A stretch of 36,978 nucleotides of DNA from Rhodospirillaceae bacterium (GCA_016792585.1 JAEULB010000172.1:1-36978); one strand, 5' to 3'; shown: positions 1 to 8,048, counted from the first letter of the stretch. Numbers and translations: made by a program. The notes: generated from the sequence alone by a model not told the origin.

Positions 1-1
1 G

Positions 2-526
2 GATAACCGCGGCCGCATGGGCCTCTCGGCGATGGAGACGGTGCTGCTCGTCTCGCTCGAACGGCTCACGATGCACGTGCCGGAAGAGGAGCTTCGCCGC
101 GCGGCGGTCGCGCTCGACCAGTTCGGCCTCGCCGAGGTCTCGCACCGCTCGCTCGACGAGCTCAGCGGCGGCCAGAAGCAGCTCGTGTTCTTCGCCCAGG
201 CGCTCTTGCGCGATCCGCGCGTGATGCTGCTCGACGAGCCGGTCAGCGCGCTCGACCTCCGCCATCAGCATCTCCTGATGGAGGACGTCCAGCGCCTCAG
301 CCGCGAACGGAAGATGATCACCGTGGTCGTGCTGCACGACCTCAACCTTGCGGCCCGCTTCGCCGACCGGCTGGTCATGCTCTGCCCCGACATGACCTGC
401 GTCGACGGCACCGCGCGCTCTGTGCTCGACGAGGCGCTGCTCAGCAAGGTGTACGGTGTCGAGACCCGCGTCGGTGTCGACGACGACGGCTATCCCTGGG
501 TCCAGGTCCGCGGCGCCAAGCGCTAG
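2..526 (+). CDS. ABC transporter ATP-binding protein, FecE/siderophore-cobalamin type (5' truncated)
   Basis: C-terminal about two thirds of an ABC ATPase that would energise uptake of iron-siderophore, haem or cobalamin through an inner-membrane permease. Visible are the ABC signature LSGGQ, the Walker B segment VMLLDEPVSALD and the switch histidine in VVLHDLN. The Walker A region is missing because the gene enters from the left edge. The frame is open to base 2, and the first residues (DNRGR) look like the segment just after the Q-loop, so the internal ATG at 17 is not the real start. The substrate cannot be read from this fragment; the riboswitch-controlled btuB 5 kb away makes cobalamin one option, but they are not in one operon. 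Its stop overlaps that of the convergent dehydrogenase in the tetranucleotide CTAG (523-526). Confidence 0.9.
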   Translation, partial: DNRGRMGLSAMETVLLVSLERLTMHVPEEELRRAAVALDQFGLAEVSHRSLDELSGGQKQLVFFAQALLRDPRVMLLDEPVSALDLRHQHLLMEDVQRLSRERKMITVVVLHDLNLAARFADRLVMLCPDMTCVDGTARSVLDEALLSKVYGVETRVGVDDDGYPWVQVRGAKR

Positions 527-1581
527 ATCGGCTTCGGCGCCTCGACACCGAGCTTCTCGCACCAGGCCTTCAAGCCGGGAAGGATCGACGGGTGAAGGGC
601 CACGCCCTTCGTCTTCTGCTCCGCCTTGCGCGCGAGGGCGCCGTCGCCCGGCATGCGCACAGGACCGTCGCCAGCCTTGACCGATGTCGATCGACACGCG
701 TCGGCGAGCCAGCCGGTCTCGCGCCTGAATGCGTCGCCGCCACCGAAGGCCTGCGGATCGATCGCCTGCACGAACAGCGAGGCGCCCCAGCCGCTGGGAT
801 CGTCCGCACGGCCGTGGCCGCCGAGGCCGGAGGTCAGCGCCTCGATCATCAGCGCCATCGCGAGGCCCTTGTGGCCGGCATCCATGCCGCCCAAGGGCAG
901 CAGCGCGCCAGAGGGCTTCCGGAACATCACGCCAGGATCGTCGGTCGCCTCGCCGTCCGGGCCTTTGAGCCAGGCACCGGGGAGCTTGGCACCTTGGCCG
1001 TTGAGACGCCCGACCATGCCGTTGGTGGTGATCGAGGTCGAGACGTCCATGATCACCGGACCCGACGCCGTCGGCCAGCCGGCCGCCATCGGGTTCGGCG
1101 TGAAGCGCGGCTCCAGGCCACCGTGTGGGGCTACGCTGGCGACGGTCGGGTCGCTCGAATAGAGCATCCCCACCAGCCCCTGTCCGGCGATCGCCTCCAG
1201 ATACGCCGCGAGGCAGGCGATGTGACCCGAGCGCCGCACCACAACCGTCCCCGTCCCTTGAGTCCGCGCCCGTTCCGCGGCGAGGGCGAAGGCGCGGCGG
1301 ACGACATAAGGCCCGAGCAGCCTTGCGCCGTCGGGCGCCGCCTCCCACACCACGGCCGCCGGCTTGTCGGAAAGCACCTTGGGCGCCCCCGACTTCGCAT
1401 AGCGTCCCGCCTCGAGCTCGGCCAGGTTCTGGCCGAGCAGTGCCAGCCCGTGGGTCGTATGACCCATCAGGTCGCCCTCGACCAGAACCTCTGCGGTGAC
1501 GCGCGCCGGCTCGGCCGCGACCTCGGCCTTGGTAAGGAGCTCGTAGGCGAAGCGGACGAGATCGTCGGCGACGTAGCGCAT
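523..1581 (-). CDS. Malate/L-lactate dehydrogenase-family (Ldh_2) NAD(P)-dependent oxidoreductase
   Basis: A 352-residue member of the Ldh_2 family (PF02615), soluble NAD(P)H-dependent dehydrogenases acting on 2-hydroxy/2-oxo acids such as malate, sulfolactate, ureidoglycolate or 2,3-diketogulonate. Family marks are the N-terminal GDLMGHTTHGL segment (probable catalytic His44), SGHIACL, FTPNPMAAGWP and GGMDAGHKGLAMALMIEAL. The length is normal for the family. The ATG at 1581 was chosen because it overlaps the upstream SDR stop by one base (TGATG), indicating translational coupling. An open frame continues upstream to 2607 but is only a shadow of the SDR gene. The substrate is unknown; the paired SDR suggests a two-step hydroxy-acid or sugar-acid oxidation. 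Confidence 0.88.
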   Translation of the reverse strand: MRYVADDLVRFAYELLTKAEVAAEPARVTAEVLVEGDLMGHTTHGLALLGQNLAELEAGRYAKSGAPKVLSDKPAAVVWEAAPDGARLLGPYVVRRAFALAAERARTQGTGTVVVRRSGHIACLAAYLEAIAGQGLVGMLYSSDPTVASVAPHGGLEPRFTPNPMAAGWPTASGPVIMDVSTSITTNGMVGRLNGQGAKLPGAWLKGPDGEATDDPGVMFRKPSGALLPLGGMDAGHKGLAMALMIEALTSGLGGHGRADDPSGWGASLFVQAIDPQAFGGGDAFRRETGWLADACRSTSVKAGDGPVRMPGDGALARKAEQKTKGVALHPSILPGLKAWCEKLGVEAPKPI

Positions 1582-2333
1582 CAGTAAGTGGCGCGACCGC
1601 CGGTGATGTCGAAGACCGCTCCGGTCGAGAACGAGCAGTCCTCGGAGGACAGCCACGTCACCATCGCCGCGATCTCGTCGACCTCGACGAAGCGGCCCAT
1701 CGGGATGCGCGAGAGCATGTAGTCGATGTGCTCCTGCTTCATCTGCTTGAAGATGTCGGTCTTGGCCGCCGCCGGGGTCACGCAGTTCACCAGCACGCCG
1801 TTCTGCGCCAGCTCCTTGCCGAGCGACTTGGTCAGCGCGATCAGGCCGGCCTTGGAGGCGGAATAGTGCGACGCGTTCGGGTTGCCTTCCTTGCCGGCGA
1901 CCGAGGCAATGTTGACGATGCGGCCATACTTGCGGGCGATCATCCCCGGCACTACGCCGCGCGCGCAGAGATAGGGGCCGATCAGGTTCACGTCGACGAC
2001 CTGCTTCCAGACCTTGGGGTCGAGCTCCCAGGTCTTGCCGTTGCCGCCGGTAATGCCGGCATTGTTCACCAGGATTGCCAGCGGCCCGAGCGCCGCCTCG
2101 GTGCCCTTCACCGCCGCCTCGATCGAGGCGAGATCGACCACGTCGACCTTCTGGGTATCGACCTTGCCCTTCTTCGAGAGCTGGGCTTTGGCCTCCTCCA
2201 TCGCCTTCGGATCGACGTCCCAGAGGGCCACCGAGGCGCCGGAGGCAAGGAAACGCTCGGCAATCGCATAGCCGATGCCGCGGGCGCCGCCGGTGATCGC
2301 CGCGACGCGGCCTTTCAGATCGATCTGGTTCAT
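1581..2333 (-). CDS. Short-chain dehydrogenase/reductase (FabG-like, SDR)
   Basis: A complete 250-residue classical SDR. Cofactor motif TGGARGIG lies at 14-21; acidic Asp39 after strand 2 favours NAD over NADP. The NNAG motif is at 90-93 and the catalytic set is Ser144, Tyr157 and Lys161 (YSASK). The C-terminal FDITGGRATY is typical of FabG-like sugar-alcohol or hydroxyacyl dehydrogenases. It is first in a leftward two-gene operon with the Ldh_2-type dehydrogenase, sharing TGATG. An AGGA-like ribosome site precedes the ATG. Its 5' end faces mbnP across 134 bp, so the region may hold divergent promoters. The substrate is not determinable from sequence; a catabolic sugar or hydroxy-acid role is inferred from the partner. 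Confidence 0.9.
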   Translation of the reverse strand: MNQIDLKGRVAAITGGARGIGYAIAERFLASGASVALWDVDPKAMEEAKAQLSKKGKVDTQKVDVVDLASIEAAVKGTEAALGPLAILVNNAGITGGNGKTWELDPKVWKQVVDVNLIGPYLCARGVVPGMIARKYGRIVNIASVAGKEGNPNASHYSASKAGLIALTKSLGKELAQNGVLVNCVTPAAAKTDIFKQMKQEHIDYMLSRIPMGRFVEVDEIAAMVTWLSSEDCSFSTGAVFDITGGRATY

Positions 2334-2467
2334 GAAGGGGTCCTGGATGATGGGAAGTCGGTAGAAAATAGGAAGAGCCCAGCCCGATCAAGCCGTTCGC
2401 GCCGCGCCCGAAAGCCCTCTCGATCCGGGTTCCCGGCGGCGATATCTTCCGCCCGGCAGGAGGGCCA

Positions 2468-3358
2468 ATGCTAGGCAGGGGGCTGGGCAGAGAATTGTTC
2501 CTGGTCGGGCTGTTTCTGGCCGCGTTTTCGGCCGAGGCCGCCGATCCGCGAGCCGTGACGTTGCGCTTCAAGGCGATGGTCGGAAGCGAGCCTTTCGCCT
2601 GCGGCAAGAGCTACGACGGCATCGGCACGGCGAAGGCGCGGATCACGCCGCAGGACTTCCGCTTCTACGTCTCCGAGGTCCAGCTGATCGACCGCGCCGG
2701 CAAGGCGGTGCCGGTCGACCTCATGCAGGACCGCAAGTGGCAGCACCGCGACGTGGCACTCCTCGACTTCGAGGACAAATCTGGTCCCTGCCTCAACGGC
2801 ACTGCCGAGACCAACCTGATCGTGCGGGGGTCGGTGCCGGCCGGCGACTATGCCGGGATCCGCTTCACGCTCGGCGTGCCCTTCGGGCTCAACCACGAGG
2901 ATGCGCTGCTCGCCGACTCGCCGCTGAACCTCTCCGGCCTCTTCTGGAGCTGGCTCGCCGGCTACAAGTTCCTCCGGCTTGACATGGCGGTCGCCAAGGG
3001 TCCCGGCTTCGTTGTCCATCTGGGATCGACAGCCTGCCAGCCTCCCGGCGGCTTGGCCGGCGGCCATGGCGCTCATGCCGGCCATCGCGGCGCTGGCGCC
3101 GCCGCCTCGCAGCGCCCGGCCAAATGCGACAACCCGAACCGGCCGACGATCGCCTTCGCCGCCTTCGATCCGGACAAGGAGGTGATCGTCGCCGACGTCG
3201 CCGCCCTGCTCGCCAAGACAGACGTCACGGTCAATCAGCCGAACACCGCGCTCGGCTGCCTTTCGGCGCCCGACGACAGGGACTGTCCCGGCGTGATGGC
3301 GGCCTTCGGCCTCGCCGCCGGTACCCAGTCCTTCTTCCGCGTCGAAGCGGGTCGATGA
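2468..3358 (+). CDS. mbnP: MbnP-family periplasmic copper-binding-type protein (metallo-mystery pair, four-Cys type)
   Basis: A 296-residue exported protein with a signal peptide (hydrophobic 10-20, cleavage near AEA-A at about 24). It matches the MbnP/TIGR04052-type family: an early FACGKSY (Cys45), the RFYVSEVQLI strand, GPCLNGT (Cys108), the conserved Trp-containing LFWSWLAGYKFLRLD (Trp160, Trp162), TACQPP (Cys190), Cys220, and the C-terminal ALGCLSAP (Cys264) and Cys273. In the studied methanotroph homologue, the MbnH partner oxidises a Trp to kynurenine, which takes part in copper binding. A His-rich loop sits at about 198-207 (H200, H203, H206). It has a strong AGGAGGG ribosome site and overlaps mbnH by ATGA. 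No methanobactin precursor or maturation gene is visible, so this is a stand-alone pair. Confidence 0.88.
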   Translation: MLGRGLGRELFLVGLFLAAFSAEAADPRAVTLRFKAMVGSEPFACGKSYDGIGTAKARITPQDFRFYVSEVQLIDRAGKAVPVDLMQDRKWQHRDVALLDFEDKSGPCLNGTAETNLIVRGSVPAGDYAGIRFTLGVPFGLNHEDALLADSPLNLSGLFWSWLAGYKFLRLDMAVAKGPGFVVHLGSTACQPPGGLAGGHGAHAGHRGAGAAASQRPAKCDNPNRPTIAFAAFDPDKEVIVADVAALLAKTDVTVNQPNTALGCLSAPDDRDCPGVMAAFGLAAGTQSFFRVEAGR

Positions 3359-4485
3359 TCCGTCTCGTCGTCATCGCGGCATTTCTGCTGAGCCTCGGCA
3401 CCGCGCGCGCCGAGGGCTACGACTGGCGGCTCCCGGCCTGGCTGCCGAAGCCAGCCGTGCCGCAGGGGAACGCGATGAGCCGGGCCAAGGTCGAGCTCGG
3501 CCGGCATCTCTTCTACGAGAAAAGGCTGTCGCTCGACGGCACTTTCTCCTGCGCCACCTGCCATCAGCAGGCGCTCGCGTTCACCGACGGCAAGGCGCAG
3601 TCGGTCGGCGTCACCGGGGAGGTGCATCCGCGAAGCTCGATGTCCTTGGCCAATGTCGCCTACAACCCGGTGCTGACCTGGGCGAACCCGCTGCTCAAGC
3701 TGCTCGAGAATCAGGCCCTCGTGCCGATGTTCAACGAACAGCCGGTCGAGATGGGCCTTACAGGCCGCGAGCAGGACGTACTCCGCGTGCTGAACGGAGA
3801 TCCGCTCTACCGAGAGCTGACGCGCGCCGCCTTCCCCGAGGATGCGAGCGGCGACGTCACGATCCCGAAGATCGCGATGGCGATCGCCTCGTTCGAGCGC
3901 ACGCTGATCTCGGTGAACTCGCCCTACGACCGTTACCGCTTCGGTCGCGACCAAAGCGCGATCTCGGAAGAGGCGAAGCGCGGCGAGGCGCTGTTCTTCT
4001 CGGAGAAGTTCGAGTGCCATCATTGCCACGGCAGCCTCAACCTCAACGACAACGTCGTCCACGAGCGGACCCAGTTCCTCGAGATCGCCTTCCACAACAC
4101 CGGCCTCTACAACATTGCCGGCACCGGCAACTATCCGCCGTTCAACTCAGGCGTCGCCGAGGTCACCGGAAGGCCCGAGCATGTGGGCCTGTTCCGGGCG
4201 CCGACGCTCCGCAACGTAGCGCTCACCGCCCCCTACATGCATGACGGCAGCATCGCGACGCTCGAGGAGGTCATCGACCACTATGCCGCCGGCGGCCGCA
4301 CTATCGCGTCGGGCCCCCTTGCCGGCAACGGCTCCCAGCATCCGAACAAGGACATGTTCGTCGCCGGCTTCAAGATCACGTCAGAGGAGCGCTCGGACCT
4401 GATCGCCTTCCTTCGCGCGCTGACCGACGAGGACTTCGTCAGGGACCCGCGCTTCGCCGACCCGTTCGCGACCGCGAAAAAGTAA
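3355..4485 (+). CDS. mbnH: MbnH-family di-haem cytochrome c peroxidase-like enzyme
   Basis: A 376-residue periplasmic di-haem c protein. A signal peptide ends near ARA (about 19). Haem-binding motifs are CATCH at 66-70 and CHHCH at 221-225, the spacing of the bacterial cytochrome c peroxidase/MauG/MbnH superfamily. The segments VELGRHLFYEKRLSLDG, APTLRNVALTAPYMHDGS and ATLEEVIDHYAAGG are typical of the MbnH branch. MbnH uses peroxide and a bis-Fe(IV)-type intermediate to oxidise a Trp in its partner MbnP. The ATG at 3355 overlaps the mbnP stop by 4 bases, which sets the start; the open frame upstream of it is a shadow of mbnP. The stop lies 3 bp from the end of a convergent broken acetyltransferase gene. 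Confidence 0.9.
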   Translation: MIRLVVIAAFLLSLGTARAEGYDWRLPAWLPKPAVPQGNAMSRAKVELGRHLFYEKRLSLDGTFSCATCHQQALAFTDGKAQSVGVTGEVHPRSSMSLANVAYNPVLTWANPLLKLLENQALVPMFNEQPVEMGLTGREQDVLRVLNGDPLYRELTRAAFPEDASGDVTIPKIAMAIASFERTLISVNSPYDRYRFGRDQSAISEEAKRGEALFFSEKFECHHCHGSLNLNDNVVHERTQFLEIAFHNTGLYNIAGTGNYPPFNSGVAEVTGRPEHVGLFRAPTLRNVALTAPYMHDGSIATLEEVIDHYAAGGRTIASGPLAGNGSQHPNKDMFVAGFKITSEERSDLIAFLRALTDEDFVRDPRFADPFATAKK

Positions 4486-4488
4486 GGA

Positions 4489-4919
4489 TCAAGAGTCCAG
4501 CCATTTGCCGAGGATGGCGACGTCGACGTCCAAGTATCCGAGACGTCGTCAGAAAGCGATCGCGTCGGGGTTATCGCGCTCGACAAGGAGGTTGAGCTTC
4601 TCACATCCCTGTGCGCGGAGCCGTCCTTCGAGTTCCTCTACCAGCCGGCGCCCGAGACCCGCCTTGCGGGCTTCGGGATGCGCCGGGAGCCGGCAAACCC
4701 ACCCCTGGCGTCCGTCGTCGGTGCCGTTAACCGTACCGACGATCAGGACATTTTCGCCCTCCGCAACCAAGGCGAGGCCGGGATTTCGGGTTGCAACCTT
4801 CGCCATCGCCTCGTAGGTATCCGATCGGCTAGGCTTGAGCCAGGCCGCGACCCATAGGCTGCGGACCGCATCTGAGTCGCGAGGGTGAACTCGCGAATAC
4901 GGATGTCGGTCACGGTCAT
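4489..4919 (-). pseudogene. GNAT-family N-acetyltransferase, broken by a frameshift and an in-frame stop
   Basis: Read from ATG 4919, the protein begins MTVTDIRIREFTLA, then a one-base loss near 4877-4881 shifts the frame. The remainder (DSDAVRSLWVAAW..., acetyl-CoA loop HPEARKAGLGRRLV, then LLVERDNPDAIAF) lies in the next frame. A TGA at 4549-4551 stands exactly where GNAT proteins carry the conserved Tyr of the AxxFYxxLGY motif. The same frame continues as RRLGYLDVDVAILGKWLDS to a second stop at 4489. Restored, the protein would be about 143 residues, normal for YpeA-like GNATs. It is either a young pseudogene or two sequencing errors. It diverges from folE. Confidence 0.75.
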
Positions 4920-4988
4920 CACGCTCAAGGATCGCAATAAAACAGGCCGGTCCCTCTAGCACGGATCGGCCCGGGAGGAATGTGTCGG

Positions 4989-5612
4989 ATGCCGAAGCCT
5001 ACGTCCAAGAAGCCTGCGAAGAACCTGAAGCCGAGCCGGGCCGAAGCCGAGGAGGCGATCCGCGTCCTCCTGCGCTGGACCGGCGACGATCCTGCCCGCG
5101 AAGGCCTTCACGACACCCCCGCCCGCGTCTGCCGCGCCTACGAGGCCTATGGCGCAGGATACGGTGCCGATCCGGAAGAGATCCTGTCCCGCACCTTCTC
5201 CGAGACCGAGGGCTACGACGAGATGGTCGTGCTCCGCGACATCCGCCTCGAGAGCCATTGCGAGCATCACCTGGCGCCGATCATCGGCAAGGTGCACGTG
5301 GCCTATCTGCCGAGGAACCGCGTCGTCGGCATCTCCAAGCTCGCCCGCGTCGTCGACGCCTATGCGAAGCGTCTGCAGATCCAGGAGAAGCTGACCGCGC
5401 AGATCGCCAGCGCGATCGAGAACTCGCTGAAGCCCCGCGGCGTCGCCGTCGTCATCGAGGCGATCCACCACTGCATGACCACCCGCGGCGTCCACAAGCC
5501 GGGCACCTCGATGGTGACCAGCAAGATGACCGGCGCCTTCCGCGACGACCCGTCGACCCGCCGCGAGTTCCTGTCGCTGATCGGCTCGGTCCAGCACACC
5601 TCGCGCGAGTAG
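4989..5612 (+). CDS. folE: GTP cyclohydrolase I
   Basis: Converts GTP to 7,8-dihydroneopterin triphosphate, the first step of tetrahydrofolate (and pterin) synthesis; a cytosolic homo-decamer. From ATG 4989 it has 207 residues. Zinc ligands are Cys91 and His94 in SHCEHH and Cys162 in HHCMTTRG. Other marks are [28 protein letters not shown] and the QEKLTAQIA helix. An in-frame ATG at 4980 exists, but the ribosome site GGGAGGA (4973-4979) would lie directly against it; 4989 gives proper spacing. The N-terminus is Lys/Pro-rich. It is monocistronic: a broken GNAT gene lies behind it and btuB converges 12 bp after its stop. Confidence 0.96.
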   Translation: MPKPTSKKPAKNLKPSRAEAEEAIRVLLRWTGDDPAREGLHDTPARVCRAYEAYGAGYGADPEEILSRTFSETEGYDEMVVLRDIRLESHCEHHLAPIIGKVHVAYLPRNRVVGISKLARVVDAYAKRLQIQEKLTAQIASAIENSLKPRGVAVVIEAIHHCMTTRGVHKPGTSMVTSKMTGAFRDDPSTRREFLSLIGSVQHTSRE

Positions 5613-5624
5613 CTGTCAGCGCCT

Positions 5625-7520
5625 TCAAGGCGCGGCGTCGTACCTCACCTTGACGCCGACATAGATGCCGAGGCCCGGCCGCTCGAAGCCGGTCGGGTCC
5701 TGGTATTGCTTGTCGGTCAGGTTCTCGATGCGGCCGAACAGCGTCGTGCTCCGCGTGAGCTCGTGCGTGCCGGCGAGATTGATCACCGTGTATGACGGCG
5801 CTGTCAGCCGCTGGATCGAGAAGTCGCGGTTGCCGTCGACGCGCGCGCCGACATGGAGCGCGCTCAAGGACAGGGTCGACTCCTCGGTCACCTGCCAGAT
5901 CGCCGCCAGGCTCGCCTTGTGCTTCGGCCGGCGCAGCAGCGCGTTGCCGGTCTCGTTGTCGCGCGCCTCGGTATAGGTGTGGTCGCCGCGGATCGTCAGT
6001 GCGGGCGTCGCCGCGAAGGTGACGAAGGACTCGACGCCGAAGGTCGTCGCCGACGGCCGGTTCTCGAGCGAGGTGAAACGAGCGTTGGTCGTGATCAGGT
6101 CATCGATGTCGTTATGGAAGTATGTGACGCCGAAGCGGAGCCGGTCGCGCATGAACGTCTGCTCGAAGCCGGCATCGTAGCCGGTGCTGCGCTCGGGCTT
6201 CAGGTTCGGGTTGGCGAAGAAGTTGAACGCCGGATAGCTGACGAACAGCTGCGACAGGCTCGGTGCCTTGAAGCCGGTGCCGTAGCTCGCCTTGAGCCGC
6301 GTGTCGGTCGCCTCGATGCGATAGCTCGGCGCCACCCGCCAGGTGGTGACGCCGCCGAAGCGCTCGTTGTCGTCGTGACGCAGGCTGACGCTGTTGTAGA
6401 GCGCGCCCCAGAAGACGGAGTCGAGCTGGACGAAGCCGGCGCTCGTATCGTTCTCGGCCCGCGTCGAGCGGTCATGGAGCTTGTCGGTCGCAGCTTCGAG
6501 GCCGCCCATCAGGCTGTGGCCGGGCAGCAACTGATAGGTCCCCAGCCAGTCGACCTTGGTCCGGTCTCCGGTATAGGCGGTGTCTGGGGTGAAGGCGTCG
6601 ATGCCGCGGATCTCGCGGTCATGCTCGGTGTAGGAGATGCCGAGACGCTGCTCGAAGGCCTCGAAGGTGCGATGTCGCGCCTCCAGCCGCGTCAGCGCCA
6701 TCGTGTTCAGCGACCGGCTCTGTGCTGCGGCAGGCACCGAGGGGAAGGTGGAGAAGTCGTCGCCGGTGAAACGCAGGCTCGCATCGACATAGCGCGCGAC
6801 AAAGCCCAGGTCGAAGTCGTCGCTGATCCTGGCACCGAGTCGGGTGGAAAGCGTCAGGTTGTCGGCCTTGTCGCCGATCCGTGCCCGCCCCGCCGGCAGC
6901 AGCGACAGCGGCGTCACCGGGGTGTCGCCGGCATGAAGATGGGCGACATCGAAGGCATAGGTGAAGCGCCCGGTCGAGCCGCTCAGGCCCGCCGCCATGT
7001 TCAGCGTCTCGAAGGATCCGCCCTCGATCGCCGCGGTCGCCCGCGCCGGGCCCCTGCCCTTGCGCGTCACGATGTTGATGACACCGCCGATCGCGTCCGA
7101 CCCGTAAAGGCCGGACTGCGGTCCGCGCACCACCTCGATGCGCTCGACATCGGCAGTCAGCAGGTTGCCGAAGTCGAAGGCGCCGTTGGCGGTCGAGGGA
7201 TCGCCGACGTCGATGCCGTCGATCAGGACCTTGGCATGGTTGGTGTTGGTGCCGCGGAGCGAGACCGTGGTCGAGCCGCCCGGCCCGCCGTTCTGTGTCA
7301 CGCTGAGGCCTGGGATCGTGCGCAGCACGTCGGGCACGGTCCGGTGCTGCTTGAGCTCGATGTCCTCGGCCGTCACGACCGTGACAGTGCTGCCGACCTG
7401 GTCGATCGGCACCTCGCGCCGGTTCGGCGTGACGGTGATGACCAAGGGCTCGGCCGCGGCCGAGGACGCGAAAATGATGAGGGCGGCCCGAAGGGCCGTC
7501 TGCTTGGAGAGGAAACGCAT
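5625..7520 (-). CDS. btuB: TonB-dependent outer-membrane cobalamin receptor
   Basis: A 631-residue TonB-dependent receptor. A signal peptide ends near SSAAA (about 23), followed by a TonB-box-like PLVITVTPNR. The plug domain (about 40-155) contains VLRTIPGLSVTQ, STTVSLRGTNTNHAKVLIDG and VERIEVVRGPQSGLYGSDAI. The rest is a 22-strand-type barrel ending in GLGIYVGVKVRYDAAP; a Tyr/Val-rich terminal strand is usual, although the very last residue is Pro rather than Phe. The cobalamin riboswitch directly upstream (7639-7803) identifies vitamin B12 or a corrinoid as the likely ligand. A GAGG ribosome site precedes ATG 7520. No btuF, btuC or cob genes adjoin it in this window. Confidence 0.9.
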   Translation of the reverse strand: MRFLSKQTALRAALIIFASSAAAEPLVITVTPNRREVPIDQVGSTVTVVTAEDIELKQHRTVPDVLRTIPGLSVTQNGGPGGSTTVSLRGTNTNHAKVLIDGIDVGDPSTANGAFDFGNLLTADVERIEVVRGPQSGLYGSDAIGGVINIVTRKGRGPARATAAIEGGSFETLNMAAGLSGSTGRFTYAFDVAHLHAGDTPVTPLSLLPAGRARIGDKADNLTLSTRLGARISDDFDLGFVARYVDASLRFTGDDFSTFPSVPAAAQSRSLNTMALTRLEARHRTFEAFEQRLGISYTEHDREIRGIDAFTPDTAYTGDRTKVDWLGTYQLLPGHSLMGGLEAATDKLHDRSTRAENDTSAGFVQLDSVFWGALYNSVSLRHDDNERFGGVTTWRVAPSYRIEATDTRLKASYGTGFKAPSLSQLFVSYPAFNFFANPNLKPERSTGYDAGFEQTFMRDRLRFGVTYFHNDIDDLITTNARFTSLENRPSATTFGVESFVTFAATPALTIRGDHTYTEARDNETGNALLRRPKHKASLAAIWQVTEESTLSLSALHVGARVDGNRDFSIQRLTAPSYTVINLAGTHELTRSTTLFGRIENLTDKQYQDPTGFERPGLGIYVGVKVRYDAAP

Positions 7521-7638
7521 CGGAAAAGACCTCGCGGCGAACGTGATCCGTCACCGCGAACCGAGGCTGGCGCCCTCCTCAAGAAGGCTCCGGTCTCCAT
7601 CAGGGCACCCCGCCCGATGCGCTCGCGCATGACCACGG

Positions 7639-7803
7639 CGATGGCAGGTCTCCTGGCTCGCGGGTCGTTGCCTTCGCGTCGCCTTCCCGGTTTCCCAGTG
7701 GCCTCGTGACGCTCGGCTCGCCGCTCACAGTTGCGGGGGCAGCCGCGGCCAAGGGCCGAAGCCCCAACCCGCGTTCCCATTCAATCCCCGAAGGGAACCA
7801 TCG
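7639..7803 (-). promoter_or_regulatory. Cobalamin (B12) riboswitch upstream of btuB
   Basis: On the minus strand the 315-bp gap before btuB holds the hallmarks of the AdoCbl/cobalamin riboswitch in order: a P1 strand CGATGG (7798-7803), a GGTTCC/GGGAAC stem (7773-7799), the GCTGCCCCCGCAACTGTGA core, GCCACTGG, GGGAAGGCGACG, and the B12 box AGCCAGGAGACCTGCC (7643-7658), closed by CCATCG (7639-7644). The remaining leader (7521-7638) contains a short perfect hairpin, ATGCG-CGAG-CGCAT, near 7616-7629, and the btuB ribosome site. No U-tract follows the hairpins, so control of translation initiation seems more likely than termination; that part is inference. Binding of B12 would be expected to shut off btuB. 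Confidence 0.93.
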
Positions 7804-7835
7804 GCGCGGAAGCTAACCGAACTCGGCGCCACTGC

Positions 7836-8048
7836 CTAGAAGAACACGTTGACGATCACGATCGCAGCGAGGATCGCGCCGCCGAGGATCGCCATGATTA
7901 GGTTCCAGCTACCAGTCGATGCCCGGTAGCTCGGCTGGAAACGGCCGAGGCGGCCGAGGTCGAGATTGGTCTGCACGCGGCGGTTCAGCTCCTCGCGCGC
8001 CTTTGCCCCTTGTTGGGCGCGGATCTGGTCGTTGGGCGACCCGCTCAC
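7836..8048 (-). CDS. Small single-pass membrane protein, function unknown
   Basis: A 70-residue protein with a polar N-terminal half (MSGSPNDQIRAQQGAKAREEL...) and a C-terminal transmembrane helix (about 49-70, LIMAILGGAILAAIVIVNVFF), so the bulk would face the cytoplasm if the positive-inside rule holds. The start is a GTG overlapping the slipin stop (GTGA, 8045-8048), showing translational coupling as last gene of the GntR-slipin operon. I do not recognise the family. Slipins usually travel with NfeD; this short protein occupies that place but has no OB-fold domain. It could be a small partner or assembly factor of the slipin; that is inference from position only. Confidence 0.65.
   Translation of the reverse strand: MSGSPNDQIRAQQGAKAREELNRRVQTNLDLGRLGRFQPSYRASTGSWNLIMAILGGAILAAIVIVNVFF

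Noticed and set aside
9..16. GCGGCCGC near the left edge as a cloning-vector remnant
   Set aside because: The frame runs through it and encodes residues expected after the ABC ATPase Q-loop; such a word is unsurprising in GC-rich DNA.
2334..2467. Possible methanobactin precursor peptide before mbnP
   Set aside because: No short frame with a Cys-rich core and good ribosome site was seen in the 134-bp gap, and no maturation genes are present.
523..2607. A 694-residue open frame on the minus strand
   Set aside because: Only its last 352 codons are a real protein (Ldh_2 family); the rest is the out-of-frame shadow of the SDR gene and intergenic DNA.
4980..4988. ATG at 4980 as the folE start
   Set aside because: It directly abuts the GGGAGGA ribosome site; ATG 4989 has correct spacing and keeps the whole conserved protein.
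5853..7709. A 618-residue plus-strand open frame opposite btuB
   Set aside because: Antisense shadow in GC-rich DNA; composition is Arg/Gly/Val/Ala-rich without motifs, while the opposite strand encodes a full TonB receptor.
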